A DNA stretch of 64,000 bases from Dehalococcoidia bacterium (GCA_002728715.1 PBVQ01000014.1:1-64000), one strand, 5' to 3'; numbered from the stretch's first letter, positions 46,775-58,000 are shown. Notes: generated from the sequence alone by a model not told the origin. Translations and numbers: made by a program.

Positions 46775-48286
46775 TCAAATCTTTACTGTTTGTTTAAAAG
46801 ACTTGACTGCTTCATCAAGTTTATTTTTTTCATTATCAGCAATATCACCTGACTCAGAAATAGACTTAAGAACGTCAGATAAGTTGGCCGCGGCATAATC
46901 ATGCCACTGAGATTCAAATTCTCTTACTTTCTCAACTGGAATATCATCTAGAGCACCTTGATTAGCAATATACAGTAGTGAAACCTGATTTTCAAAAGGT
47001 AATGGTGAATTTTCATCTTGCTTTAAAAGTTCTGTCAAACGAGACCCTCGCTCTAACTGTCTTTTAGTAACAGCATCTAAATCATCAGTTCCAAACTGGG
47101 CAAATGTTGACAAAGATGCATATTGAGCCATTTCAGATTTCAAAGATCCTGATACAGATTTCATCCCTTTTAATTGAGCAGCTGAACCAACTCTTGTTAC
47201 TGATAAACCTGAATTAACAGCCGGCCGTATTCCAGCATTGAATAAGTCTGGTTCCAAATATAATTGACCATCAGTTATAGAAATAACATTAGTTGGAACA
47301 TATGCGGAAACATCTCCTGCTTGTGTCTCAATGATAGGCAACGCAGTTATAGAGCCACCACCAGCATCTTTATTTAATCTCGCTGCTCTTTCTAGTAATC
47401 TTGAGTGCAAATAAAAAACGTCTCCCGGATAAGCTTCTCTACCTGGAGGCCTTCGAAGTAAAAGAGACATTTGCCTGTATGCCCAAGCGTGTTTTGTCAA
47501 ATCATCATAAACAATTAATACATCTTTTCCTTGAGCCATAAAATATTCAGCAATTGCACACCCAGCATAAGGAGCAAGATACTGCATTGGTGCAGGATCT
47601 GAGGCGTTAGCAGTAACAATTACAGTATTATCTAATGCACCATTTTCCTCTAATCTTGTGACAGTTTGAGCTACTTTGGATGCTCTTTGTCCTATCGCAA
47701 CATACACTCCAATGATCCCACTATCCTTTTGGTTAATTAGTGCATCAACACAAACAGATGTTTTTCCTGTTGCCCTGTCACCGATAACAAGCTCTCTTTG
47801 GCCTCTACCAACTGGAACCATAGCATCTACAATTTTTAGCCCAAACATTACTGGCTGATCTACAGACTGACGTTCTCCTACGCCTGGGGCAATTTTTTCT
47901 ACTGGAAAAGATTCACTTGTGTTTATAGAACCCTTACCGTCGAGAGGCCTGCCTAAGGAATCAACAACTCTACCTTTCATATCCTCCCCTACTGGTACTT
48001 CAATAATTCTACCAGTGCTTTTTACCTCATCTCCTTCTTTAATTTTTAAATAATCTCCAAGTATTACAGCTCCAACACTATCTTCTTCAAGGTTTAGAGC
48101 TAAACCCAAAATATCCCCTGGAAATTGTAATAATTCACTGTATCTAACTCCGGATAAACCATGTATCCTAGCAACTCCATCTGCGGCTTCGACAACTGTA
48201 CCAATGTCAACTTGAGTAAGATCACCACCAAATTCTTCTATTTGCTTCTTAATTACTGAAGCAATATCATGACTATTTACTGCCAT
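46775..48286 (-). CDS. atpA: ATP synthase subunit alpha
   Basis: This regulatory F1 nucleotide-binding subunit carries Walker [12 protein letters not shown] and the [32 protein letters not shown] block with the catalytic-site arginine region ([10 protein letters not shown]). The N-terminus reads [19 protein letters not shown], typical of alpha subunits, so I chose ATG 48286, which has AGAGAG just upstream; an ATG 15 bases earlier is possible. The length of about 503 residues is normal. Confidence 0.97.
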   Translation of the reverse strand: MAVNSHDIASVIKKQIEEFGGDLTQVDIGTVVEAADGVARIHGLSGVRYSELLQFPGDILGLALNLEEDSVGAVILGDYLKIKEGDEVKSTGRIIEVPVGEDMKGRVVDSLGRPLDGKGSINTSESFPVEKIAPGVGERQSVDQPVMFGLKIVDAMVPVGRGQRELVIGDRATGKTSVCVDALINQKDSGIIGVYVAIGQRASKVAQTVTRLEENGALDNTVIVTANASDPAPMQYLAPYAGCAIAEYFMAQGKDVLIVYDDLTKHAWAYRQMSLLLRRPPGREAYPGDVFYLHSRLLERAARLNKDAGGGSITALPIIETQAGDVSAYVPTNVISITDGQLYLEPDLFNAGIRPAVNSGLSVTRVGSAAQLKGMKSVSGSLKSEMAQYASLSTFAQFGTDDLDAVTKRQLERGSRLTELLKQDENSPLPFENQVSLLYIANQGALDDIPVEKVREFESQWHDYAAANLSDVLKSISESGDIADNEKNKLDEAVKSFKQTVKI

Positions 48287-48322
48287 TAGACTCTCTTTCA
48301 TCTATTACTATTTTTTTATTCA

Positions 48323-48856
48323 TTAATTTCTATGACCAATCAATTGTTCACTCAATAAATTAATTTTATTTTTTGTACTGCCATCAATTAACTTGTCGCC
48401 AATTCTTATCACAATACCACCTAAAATATTTTTATCTACATTCTCGTTAATGACTACTTTCTTATTCTCTATATTTTCAATTTTTTTAGTGATTTTTTCC
48501 AGATTTTCCTTAGCAATAGGGACAGCAGTAGTAATGTCTACTTTCACTATGCCTTTATATTCATCAGCCATTGAAGTGAAAATATTACTAACTTCTAAAA
48601 ATTTAGATATATCTTTTCTAGTAATCATCAAAGAAATTAGATTTTGGATCAAACCAATATTTTTTGAAAATAATTTTTTTACACCTTCAAGTTTTACGTC
48701 AATAGGTATTTGCTCAGCATCAAAAAAAGCTATGCAATCATTATCACTCAATATTAATGTTGCATCTTCCATCTCTGAGAGCCACTTATCAATCTCATCT
48801 TTTTCAGATGCAATTGAAAAAACTGCTTGAGAATATCTTCTTGCACTTGTAGCCAT
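48323..48856 (-). CDS. atpH: ATP synthase subunit delta
   Basis: This 177-residue peripheral-stalk subunit (OSCP-like) starts ATSARRYSQAVFSIASEKDEIDKW and ends with the conserved ILGGIVIRIGDKLIDGSTKNKINLLSEQL. It connects the F1 head to the b subunits. It lies between atpF (16 bp) and atpA. Confidence 0.94.
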   Translation of the reverse strand: MATSARRYSQAVFSIASEKDEIDKWLSEMEDATLILSDNDCIAFFDAEQIPIDVKLEGVKKLFSKNIGLIQNLISLMITRKDISKFLEVSNIFTSMADEYKGIVKVDITTAVPIAKENLEKITKKIENIENKKVVINENVDKNILGGIVIRIGDKLIDGSTKNKINLLSEQLIGHRN

Positions 48857-48872
48857 TATTTACAAACCAATC

Positions 48873-49367
48873 TTAATTTTCCTTCAAACTTGAATCTAGT
48901 ACTTTATTAATTAGCTTTGAATGAGTTTTTTCATCAAGAGAACTTTCTACAATTTTCTCAGCAGCAGCTATCGCTATTCCTGAGAAGTTTTTCCTTATCT
49001 CTTCAATTGCAGCAGATTTCTCTCTTTCAATATCAACTTTTGCTTTCTCAATCAATATTTCTGATTCATCTTTCGCTTTTTCCTCAAGCTGTATTTTAAG
49101 TTTAGCTGCAGCATCTCTTGCATCTGAAACAATTTTTTGCCCTTCAATACGAGCAGATGCTATCTCTTTTTCTATTTTTTCAGCAGTGGATTCAGCATCT
49201 TTTTTTGCATTCTCCGCCGCATCAAGGCTATTCTTTATTTTTTCTGCCCTACTATCTAACATTCCAATTATTGGCTTATATGCTAATTTGTAAAGCAAAA
49301 AAAATAAAACCAAAAAACTTACTAACTGAGTTAAAAGTTGCTGATATGTTATTCCTAATGCGTCCAT
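48873..49367 (-). CDS. atpF: ATP synthase subunit b
   Basis: This 164-residue peripheral-stalk subunit has one N-terminal membrane helix (about 10-28, QLVSFLVLFFLLYKLAYKPI) and a long charged coiled coil to the C-terminus. Only one b-type gene is present here, so the stalk is probably a homodimer. It is preceded by a 96-bp gap after atpE that contains a stem-loop. Confidence 0.94.
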   Translation of the reverse strand: MDALGITYQQLLTQLVSFLVLFFLLYKLAYKPIIGMLDSRAEKIKNSLDAAENAKKDAESTAEKIEKEIASARIEGQKIVSDARDAAAKLKIQLEEKAKDESEILIEKAKVDIEREKSAAIEEIRKNFSGIAIAAAEKIVESSLDEKTHSKLINKVLDSSLKEN

Positions 49368-49408
49368 GTTTTATCTTCCTTATCCAACAAATATATTCGT
49401 GACGGTTT

Positions 49409-49455
49409 TCCGCTAAGGCTAACAATTGTAAATCTTTACTTGAAAGCCAAGCGGA
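49409..49455 (-). other. Stem-loop in the atpE-atpF intercistronic gap
   Basis: Inverted arms TCCGCT-x-GGCT and AGCC-xx-AGCGGA enclose about 24 bases, directly after the atpE stop on the minus strand. There is no long U-run, so it is unlikely to be a full terminator. Such structures often stabilise the upstream mRNA and would raise c-subunit output; this function is inferred. Confidence 0.5.
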
Positions 49456-49463
49456 TTCCGAAA

Positions 49464-49709
<246 letters not shown>

Positions 49710-49722
49710 CTATTTTTCTAAA

Positions 49723-51081
49723 TCAGTGATCTTCTGCGTGGCCGTCGTCATGATCACCGTGACTGGCGACAGCCATTACGCCAAATACTAGTGTGAGCAT
49801 TGAAAATATAAATGCCTGGATAACACCCACAAATAACTCCAGACCCATAAAAGGAATAATTCCAATTAATGGTAGCAAAAAAGCCATGGCTATAAGTAAA
49901 ATTTCTCCCGCAAACATGTTACCAAATAGCCTAAACGTAAAACTAATAGTCCTTGTAAGCTCACCAAAAGCTTCAAGTATTCCTACAAATGTTGATATTG
50001 GACCTTTCTTAATTGGATTTATAATAAATTTACCACCATACCCTTTGACTCCTAGTCGTCTAAATCCCCATACTTGAACACTAATCATGGCTACTATTGC
50101 AATAGCTAAAGTCGTATTGATATCTGTACTAGCCCCTCTTAAGTATGGGACCAACAATCCAACAGTTTTTGTACCTACTTTTTCACCTTCACCATTATAA
50201 TCATATTCACTTTTTGAAATCTTATTTTTAATATTCTTTACATCACTTTTAGCAACTTGATAAGGTTCATAGGATAGATGATTTTTAAAATTTTCATAAG
50301 TTGTATCACCCTTTGAATCTTCACTTACATATACACCACTAGTAATAGCAGATATATATGCTTCTTCATACGAATGAATTTGTTCTAAATCATACCCTAA
50401 AATAGAGGATAATTTAGGTCTTTGCGCCTCCCCAAATCCTAATGGAACAACCTTACCTATGGGGCCATCATCAAACATTACAAAAGTATCATTTGCATGA
50501 CTTTCTAAAACATGAAGTTTAGCTAAGGTCTTAATGACATCTTCACCAACATTATAAGAAGCATATTTATCACTTAATTCATCTTCATATTTATGATAAT
50601 GATGGTGAACCCATTCATCTAAATCTTCTATTCTTCCTATTGATCCTACACCAGGCATTATACCAACCCAGTTTGACATCATAACAACAAGAAAAATTGT
50701 TGTTACCAATGGCAAAAATAATCTACCTGAATGCTTTTTACCTCCTGCAACTCCATCTGCTGTATTTGAGAAAAACTCATATATCAATTCAAATAGAGAC
50801 TGTAATCTTGTTGGAACTTCCGACATATTGCGCGTTGCTATCCAAGACAAGAATACAAGAATTATTCCAGCAAACCAAAACATAATAGAAGAATTGATTA
50901 ACTTATAAGATCCTATACTTGTTACCTTCTCGGCTGGTATAGAAATAAATGGAATTGGACCTCCCAAAAAACCAAATCCTAAGGAGGCACCTAATGCACC
51001 ACCCAATATTGAAAAAAATAAAAGAGAAATAGAAAAAAGTAAAAGTGCTAATATTTTTGGATTTTTAATTATAGATTTCAA
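49723..51081 (-). CDS. atpB: ATP synthase subunit a with large insertion
   Basis: This is the proton-channel stator subunit. The core is canonical: NWVGIMPG (137-144), ASTDINTTLAIA (317-328), the essential arginine R384 in FTFRLFGNMFAGE, and ELFVGVIQAFIFSMLTLVF at 415-433. The 452-residue length is far above the usual 220-300. Residues about 149-308 are a polar insertion between NWVGIMPG and the ASTDINTT helix, rich in His/Tyr/Glu/Lys, likely facing the outside. The C-terminus ends in a His/Asp-rich tail (SHGDHDDGHAEDH). No frameshift is seen. Confidence 0.93.
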   Translation of the reverse strand: MKSIIKNPKILALLLFSISLLFFSILGGALGASLGFGFLGGPIPFISIPAEKVTSIGSYKLINSSIMFWFAGIILVFLSWIATRNMSEVPTRLQSLFELIYEFFSNTADGVAGGKKHSGRLFLPLVTTIFLVVMMSNWVGIMPGVGSIGRIEDLDEWVHHHYHKYEDELSDKYASYNVGEDVIKTLAKLHVLESHANDTFVMFDDGPIGKVVPLGFGEAQRPKLSSILGYDLEQIHSYEEAYISAITSGVYVSEDSKGDTTYENFKNHLSYEPYQVAKSDVKNIKNKISKSEYDYNGEGEKVGTKTVGLLVPYLRGASTDINTTLAIAIVAMISVQVWGFRRLGVKGYGGKFIINPIKKGPISTFVGILEAFGELTRTISFTFRLFGNMFAGEILLIAMAFLLPLIGIIPFMGLELFVGVIQAFIFSMLTLVFGVMAVASHGDHDDGHAEDH

Positions 51082-51103
51082 TTATAGTTGCCTAAATAAC
51101 TAA

Positions 51104-51346
51104 TTATTTTTTTGTTTTTATTAAATTAATCAATAATTTTCGCATTCCAATTATAGATACTAACAGACCAAGTAGTATTCCCAAAATAGTAAAAAGGGGT
51201 AATGTTTGAACTTTTTGGTCAATCATATGTCCAGTAAAAGTAAAAATGATGATTGTTAAGGATATGAACCAGCCAAATCCACCCATTTTTCCAAGAGAGG
51301 ACAAGGTGTTTCCCCATGAATGTGTATTTTTCCCTTTATTATTCAT
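51104..51346 (-). CDS. AtpZ/AtpI-like small membrane protein
   Basis: This 80-residue protein has two membrane helices (about 22-41 and 52-71). WGNTLSSLGKMGGFGWFISLTIIIFTFTGHMIDQKV is characteristic of the AtpZ/AtpI family that precedes atpB in many operons and assists c-ring assembly or Mg2+/Ca2+ uptake. Its position directly before atpB supports the call. Confidence 0.85.
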   Translation of the reverse strand: MNNKGKNTHSWGNTLSSLGKMGGFGWFISLTIIIFTFTGHMIDQKVQTLPLFTILGILLGLLVSIIGMRKLLINLIKTKK

Positions 51347-51358
51347 TAGTATCTTTTT

Positions 51359-51817
51359 TTATTCTATATCCAAAGATTCAATAAAATCTTCAAAAATTGA
51401 TAAATTTTCTGAGTTATCATCCATTGAGATGCCATTATTTTTCATAACATCATCTGAAACATAAATTTCAATCTTTGATCTTATTGCTATAGCTAACGCA
51501 TCCGATGGCCTAGAATCTATAAATTGCTCTTCATCATCTTTGTCGTAATATATCCTGGAATAATAAGTATCATTTTCGATCTTATGTATCTCTATGAATT
51601 TTGGAATTATATTTTCTTTATCTAATAAATTAATGAATAAATCATGTGTCATAGGTCTTGTGACTTCAATTTTTTGCAATGCTACAATAATTGACTCAGA
51701 CTCAAATTCTCCTACCCACAAGGGCAAGTATCTATTTTTATCAATTTCCTTTAATATCACAATTCTTTGATTATTTATAATATTGGCTCTGATGCTATTA
51801 ATTTCTACTTGTATCAT
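51359..51817 (-). CDS. DUF151 (bifunctional nuclease family) protein
   Basis: The 152-residue product shows the DUF151 features: VILKEIDKNRYLPLWVGEFESESIIVALQ near the N-terminus, RPMTHDLF, and SRPSDALAIAIRSKIEIYVSDDVM. Plant and archaeal relatives have nuclease activity, but the bacterial role is unclear. It lies 12 bp upstream of the AtpZ-like gene and 8 bp after pyrF, possibly joining them to the atp transcript. Confidence 0.88.
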   Translation of the reverse strand: MIQVEINSIRANIINNQRIVILKEIDKNRYLPLWVGEFESESIIVALQKIEVTRPMTHDLFINLLDKENIIPKFIEIHKIENDTYYSRIYYDKDDEEQFIDSRPSDALAIAIRSKIEIYVSDDVMKNNGISMDDNSENLSIFEDFIESLDIE

Positions 51818-51825
51818 AAATATTA

Positions 51826-52638
51826 CTATTTTAATGATTCGTTAATTTTGTTATTTAATTCTATACATTTTTCTCTTGAATAATAGAAAAAATCATCTTT
51901 ATTTTTTGATGCATATAATATACTTCTTGATGAATTTATCAAAAAATTATTTTTTTTACCTGTGTGATTTACTGCAGCGATAACCTCACTTACAGTTCCT
52001 CCTTGCTCTCCAATACCAGGTATCAAAAAGTTAAAATCATGTAAATTTTCCCTCATTTTTAACAACTGATCAGGATATGTAGCACCTATAACGAAGCCTA
52101 AATTTTCAGGTGAGCCCCAGGTAGAAATTTTTTTTGCAATATATTCGTATAATTTATCTCCATTTTTTAGTGAAAGATCTTGAAAATCTTCCGAACCTCT
52201 ATTAGAAGTTTTACACAGAATATAAGTTCCTTTTTGTTCGTAAGATAAAAAAGGTTCGATAGAATCAAATCCCATATATGGATTAACTGTTACTATATCA
52301 AAATCATACAATTCAAATAAGGATTTTGCATAAGCTTCAGAGGTAGTAGATATATCACCTCTTTTCCCATCTCCTATAATTATTATTTCATCAGACTTAT
52401 TTTTAATATATTCAACTATTTTTCTCATAATTTGTAAGCCATTTGGACCGAACGATTCAAAATATGCAAGTTGAGGTTTATAAGCACTAACTAAATCGTG
52501 AGTAGAGTCTATAATTTCATAATTAAATTTTAGTAAATCATCAATTGGCATTCTTGATGATATAGGGTCTAAGCCAACACATACATTTGAATTTTTCTTT
52601 ATTATAATTTTTGTAAGCTTATTAAATATGCTTTTCAT
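51826..52638 (-). CDS. pyrF: Orotidine 5'-phosphate decarboxylase (group 2)
   Basis: This enzyme makes UMP from OMP, the last pyrimidine step. The 270-residue protein has CVGLDPISSRMP (about 20-31), SAYKPQLAYFESFG, and the catalytic GDGKRGDISTTSEAYAK with its Lys and Asp pair, matching the longer group 2 form. It is separate from the pyrR-carB operon about 2.4 kb away. Confidence 0.93.
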   Translation of the reverse strand: MKSIFNKLTKIIIKKNSNVCVGLDPISSRMPIDDLLKFNYEIIDSTHDLVSAYKPQLAYFESFGPNGLQIMRKIVEYIKNKSDEIIIIGDGKRGDISTTSEAYAKSLFELYDFDIVTVNPYMGFDSIEPFLSYEQKGTYILCKTSNRGSEDFQDLSLKNGDKLYEYIAKKISTWGSPENLGFVIGATYPDQLLKMRENLHDFNFLIPGIGEQGGTVSEVIAAVNHTGKKNNFLINSSRSILYASKNKDDFFYYSREKCIELNNKINESLK

Positions 52639-52699
52639 AGAATTATCTCCAATTACGAATATATATAGGATAGCATAAATATGTAGTATAAATTTAGCT

Positions 52700-53362
52700 C
52701 TAATCAGTCTGGCTTAGGAGGTAATAATAGATTGACAAAGTTATTGTGGCAATTATTGTTGATACTATAATCAATGGCCAAATATCTGAGTCTGAACCAC
52801 TTGAAATTTTAGTATATATTCCTAATGGTATTGTTTGAGTTTTACCAGGAATGTTTCCAGCGACAACAATTGTTGCCCCAAACTCTGATAAAGATCTGAT
52901 AAAACCTAAAATTATTCCAGCAATAATACCATTTCTAGCAATTGGTAAAATTATATACCTGATTGTTTGAAAACTACTTAATCCAAGAGATTTAGACACT
53001 ATTTCCATATTTTTATCAACTCCAGATATAGCAATCATAAAAGACCTTGTCACCAAGGGTAATGATACTAAGAAAGATGCTAATACGGCAGCAAACCAAG
53101 TAAAAGTTATATTTATACCAAATATCTGATATAAAAATTCTCCAAAAAAATTATTACGCCCAAAAAGCCATAGTAAAAAATAACCAACAAGTACAGGGGG
53201 AAGAGCAATAGGCAAGGATATTAATAAATCTAGGAAAAATTTTCCTCTAAAATTTTTCTTTACTAAAATCCAAGCAAAACCAAAAGCAAAAATTGATGTA
53301 ATAAGAGTGGATATAACACCTACTCTTAATGATAATATGATTACAGATAAATCGGATTCCAT
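52700..53362 (-). CDS. modB: Molybdate ABC transporter permease ModB
   Basis: This 220-residue permease has about five membrane helices and the EAA-type loop RSLSEFGATIVVAGNIPGKTQTIPLGIY typical of ModB. It pairs with the binding protein encoded 1 bp upstream. No ATPase gene (modC) follows: 61 bp later comes pyrF. The ATPase must be encoded elsewhere or be shared. Specificity for molybdate versus tungstate is not resolved. Confidence 0.87.
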   Translation of the reverse strand: MESDLSVIILSLRVGVISTLITSIFAFGFAWILVKKNFRGKFFLDLLISLPIALPPVLVGYFLLWLFGRNNFFGEFLYQIFGINITFTWFAAVLASFLVSLPLVTRSFMIAISGVDKNMEIVSKSLGLSSFQTIRYIILPIARNGIIAGIILGFIRSLSEFGATIVVAGNIPGKTQTIPLGIYTKISSGSDSDIWPLIIVSTIIATITLSIYYYLLSQTD

Positions 53363-53363
53363 T

Positions 53364-54137
53364 TTATTTTTTTATCCTACTTAATCCTCGTGAAGCAATT
53401 AGTTCTAGCAATTTAGCATCATCAGATTTTGCCAAGAACTCATAAAATAAATTTGCTTGTATCTTATTTTTTGTGTTTTTCATAACATGCATATAGTAAT
53501 CTACTGAATACTCTGAAACTTCTTCAATTTGTCCATAATGCACCAAGTTTTTGGATAACAGAAAATCCGAATAATAAATTATCCCATAATCTGCGTTATG
53601 ATTTTCTAAAGAGCGAAGAACTGATTTAGCATCACTTGCAAGAATTAAATTTTTCTCTAATTGATTATACATATTATTTGAAGATAATATTTCTTTTGAA
53701 TAAATTCCTAATGGAGCTAAAGCAGGATCTGCAATTATTATTCTTTTCTTACTTTGTAATAATTCAGATAGATTATTAATATGTTTAGAGTTTTTGTAGC
53801 CAACAAATGCTAGTTTATTAGTCAAAAATTTATATCTATATTCATAATCAATTAGATTATTATCTTCTAAAATTCTAATAGGTTTTTCTCCAATAAAAAT
53901 CACACCATCAGCAGGACTTTCGAACTTAGAAATCTGATTAGCTAAAGATATCGATCCTCCAAAATTAAATGAAATGTCAATATCGTTGTTTTGATTGAAA
54001 ATTTCATAACTTTCAGTCAATAAATCTGAAATTGAAGAAGCTGCATAAATTACAACTTTTTGGTTATTATTATCTGTTTCACAACCAATAAATGGCATAG
54101 AAATTAATATAAATATGGTAATATAAATTGTTTTCAT
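53364..54137 (-). CDS. modA: Molybdate-binding lipoprotein ModA
   Basis: This 257-residue solute-binding protein has a lipoprotein signal (lipobox FIGC at about 16-19), then YAASSISDLLTESYEIF and FNFGGSISLANQIS, the oxyanion-binding segments of ModA, and ADPALAPLGIYSKEIL. The two-domain periplasmic-binding fold is typical. It is the first gene of the modAB pair and divergent from the methyltransferase gene. Confidence 0.87.
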   Translation of the reverse strand: MKTIYITIFILISMPFIGCETDNNNQKVVIYAASSISDLLTESYEIFNQNNDIDISFNFGGSISLANQISKFESPADGVIFIGEKPIRILEDNNLIDYEYRYKFLTNKLAFVGYKNSKHINNLSELLQSKKRIIIADPALAPLGIYSKEILSSNNMYNQLEKNLILASDAKSVLRSLENHNADYGIIYYSDFLLSKNLVHYGQIEEVSEYSVDYYMHVMKNTKNKIQANLFYEFLAKSDDAKLLELIASRGLSRIKK

Positions 54138-54229
54138 CTTAGAAAATTATATATATTAGATAAAAAAATTATAGTAATATTTAGATGATTAGATACACAT
54201 AATTAGACAAAAATGGAGAAAAATCTTAA

Positions 54230-55054
54230 ATGAATAGTAGTGAAGAATATAATTTTAATAAATTTTCAAACTTGCCATTCTATACTGATATAAATGCAAA
54301 ATTTTTAGAATTCGCTAAAATCGATAATCAAAAAACTATTGTGGATTTAGGCTGTGGTACTGGAGGGATAACAAAATTACTCATAAATAGATTGAAAAAC
54401 GCTAAAGAGACCGTGATTTATGCAATCGACCATTCCAAAACAGCGCTAAAAACTGCAGCAAATGAAATTGAAGAAACAAAAAATGTTTTAGTAAAATTTT
54501 GCCATTCAGAGGTACAAAGCCTAACTGATGTTATAAAAGATAAAGTTGACGCAATTGTGTATTGTAATTCTATACATTATGTACCAGATAAATCCGATTT
54601 ACTTACTAAAATAAAAAGTAAATTAAATAATAAAGGAATACTAGCATTTAACACTTCATTTTTCGAAGGTTCACATCCCGAGGATAGTTTGGAGTTTTTC
54701 CGAAAATGGATGCTTAGATCTCTTAGAAAAGTAAGAAAAGAATATGGTTTATCAGCAAAAAAAAGTGATAAAGTTCAATCTAGGGTACAGTTGAATCAAG
54801 AGGAATATAAAAATCTATTATTAGAAAATGGATTTGAAATAAATTCGATAAAAACTAGTAGAATTGATGTACCACTTGAAGGATGGCATTACATATCTGG
54901 GTTCTCTGATTGGATAGAAGGCATTCTGCCTGGGATTCCTTTAGAAATAGGTAGAGATGTTTTACAAAAATCTTTAGCAGAAATCTGGGAAGAACTTAAA
55001 TTAAAATCCATTCCAAGAATATGGCTATCTGTTAGCGCTTCTCCGAAAGTTTAA
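54230..55054 (+). CDS. Class I SAM-dependent methyltransferase
   Basis: This 274-residue protein carries the Rossmann motif IVDLGCGTGGITKLL (about 37-51), an acidic residue at the end of strand 2 (AIDHS), and VDAIVYCNSIHYV at motif IV, the pattern of small-molecule methyltransferases. The C-terminal half (SRVQLNQEEYKNLLLENGFEI) has the usual helical add-on. The substrate is unknown. It overlaps carB by 4 bp at its 3' end. Confidence 0.85.
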   Translation: MNSSEEYNFNKFSNLPFYTDINAKFLEFAKIDNQKTIVDLGCGTGGITKLLINRLKNAKETVIYAIDHSKTALKTAANEIEETKNVLVKFCHSEVQSLTDVIKDKVDAIVYCNSIHYVPDKSDLLTKIKSKLNNKGILAFNTSFFEGSHPEDSLEFFRKWMLRSLRKVRKEYGLSAKKSDKVQSRVQLNQEEYKNLLLENGFEINSIKTSRIDVPLEGWHYISGFSDWIEGILPGIPLEIGRDVLQKSLAEIWEELKLKSIPRIWLSVSASPKV

Positions 55055-58000
55055 GTCTCCAAGTAATCAGCAATACTCTTAACGTTATACTTACTTTTTG
55101 AAAAATCTGAGGATATATTTTCCGATTGAATAGCACAAAGAGCTGTATCAATTGAAGTAAAACATGGAATATTCATTAGAGTAGCAGCCCTTCTAATATG
55201 AAATCCGTCTTGTAAAGCTTGCCTATCTCCAGTTACAGTATTTATCACTGCGCTAACTGTTCCATTTTGAATAATATCTACTACATTTTCTCCTAAATTA
55301 TTACTTAATCTTTTTTCAACTGTTTTAACCTTAATTCCGAGTTTTGAAATCATTTTTGCAGTTCCTTCAGTAGCAAATAATTTATGACCATTTTTTTGTA
55401 AAATCTTAACCAAATTTTCAGAATCTGATTTATCTGGATTTGCTATGCTTAGTAGAATGGGTGAACCTGGATTAACATTTAGTCCAGAACTAATAAGAGC
55501 TTTTTTCATAGCCGCAGTGAAGCTACAATCTATACCCATAACTTCACCAGTTGATTTCATTTCTGGACCCAAAAAAGAATCTACTCCTGAAAGTTTTGAC
55601 ATAGAAAATACTGGAGCCTTAACAGCTACTAAATTTTTATTTGGATGAAGGCCATAATTAAAACCTAATTCTTTAATCGATTTTCCATTCATAACTTTCG
55701 TAGCAATTTTCACCATTGGAATTCTTGTTACCTTAGATATAAACGGAATAGTCCTTGAAGATCTTGGATTAACTTCGATAACATAAATCTCCGGTTCTTC
55801 TGAATAATTAATTTTGCTATAAATACTCCTGCGAGAATTATCACCTGCAACTATAAATTGTATATTCATCAATCCTATAATTTTTAAGGAAGTTGCTATT
55901 TTATTTGTATAATCAACAATCATTTTAATTTCTTCATCAGATAGAGATTGAGCTGGATATACCGCCATTGAATCACCAGAATGGACCCCTGCTCTTTCAA
56001 TGTGCTGCATTATACCTGGAATTAATACCCCATTTCCGTCTGAAATAGCATCAACTTCTACTTCAATCCCAGACAAATAGTGATCAATAAGTATTTCTTG
56101 ATTGGGGAATTCTTTCTGTGATTTATGAAAATAATTAACCAATTCGTTTTTATTTTGTACAATTTCCATTGCTCTCCCACCTAGAACATAGCTTGGGCGT
56201 AAAAGGACAGGAAATTTCACATCTTCAGCTACAATCATTGCAGAATCAATATCTTTAGCCATTCCTCCTGGTGGCAGGGGTATTGAGTTTTGTTTTGACA
56301 AATCTTCAAATTTTGCTCTATCAGATGCATTATCAATCGATTCAGAAGAAGATCCTAAGATTGGTAAATCTAATTTTCCCAATCTTTGAGATAAATTTAT
56401 CGCCGTTTGACCTCCAAACTGAACTAGACTTGAAGGCATTTTATTTGAGTAATTTTCATTTTCTATAATATTTCTTATTGATTCTTCGTCTAAGGGTTCG
56501 AAATACAATCTATCCGAAGTATCAAAATCAGTAGATACTGTTTCTGGATTAGAGTTAATCATGACTGACTTTACGCCTATCTCCTTGAGTGCAAATGCTG
56601 CATGAACAGAACAATAATCGAACTCTATACCTTGCCCAATTCTTATTGGACCGCTACCAATTACTATAGCTTTATCAGACTTGAGAGTTTGGGCTTCATT
56701 TTCCTTAGAATAAGTTGAATAAAAATAAGGAGTATAAGCTTCAAATTCACCAGCACATGTATCAACCATTTTGTAAACAGGTAGTATATTCCATTTTTTT
56801 CTTAATTGTCGAATGTCTTCAGATAAATAATCAGAAAAATTGGCTATTTGATCATCAGTAAATCCTAACATTTTAGCCTGAAGTAAAAGTTCTGGAGTCA
56901 TTTCATTTTTTTCTAGAGCTTTTTCAAATGAAACAATTTTATTTATAGAAAATGTAAACCATGGGTCAATTCCAGTAATTTTAGATACTTCTTGAAAGTC
57001 TAAACCTCTCCTAATGGCGGTTGCAAGCTTCCAGATTCTATCATCATCTGGAGACAGAATTTTTAAGTCGTCAGCATCCCAATCAGGATCTTCCCAAGAT
57101 AAAGTAGATCTTCCATTTTCTAAAGATCTAACAGCTTTTTGTAATGCAGATTCAAAGTTTCTATCTATAGCCATAACCTCGCCTGTTGCTTTCATTTGAG
57201 TACCTAAAGACCTGTCACCTAATGGAAATTTATCGAAAGGCCATCTAGGTATTTTGACAACACAATAATCTAATGCGGGTTCAAATGCAGCTGTAGTTTT
57301 CTTTGTAACAGCATTTGATATTTGATGTAACGATTTGCCAATAGCTATTTTTGCGGCAACCCTTGCAATTGGATATCCAGTAGCCTTGGAAGCCAATGCT
57401 GAAGATCTACTAACCCTAGGATTAACTTCAATTACATAGTACATAGAGCCTTCATCTTCATAGCCTGATCCTTCACCCAAATTCTCAGAAATAAGAGTTG
57501 TTGGTCTATAAGCTAACTGAACATTACAGCCCCCTTTGATGTCGAGACCTGTAATTATGTCCAAGGATGCTGTACGCAATCTCTGATAATCTTTATCATT
57601 TAAAGTTTGGCTTGGGGCAACAACTATTGAATCTCCCGTATGAACTCCCATCGGATCTAAATTTTCCATATTACAGATTGTTATTACATTTCCATCTCCA
57701 TCACGCATAACTTCGTATTCTATTTCTTTCCAACCAACCAGAGACTTCTCGATTAAAACTTGACCGACTCGGCTAGCAGACAAACCTCCCTTAGCAATTT
57801 CAACAAGTTCAGTTTCATTTTTTGCAATACCACCTCCCGTTCCTCCTAAAGTATAAGCTGGCCTGATAACAACTGGAAAACCTATTTTATTAGCTGATTT
57901 AATTGCATCTTCAACATTATCTACCGCGAATGATGGCAACACAGGTTGGTCTAAATTTTCTAACAAGTTTCTAAATAGTTCTCTATCTTCAGCCATTTCA

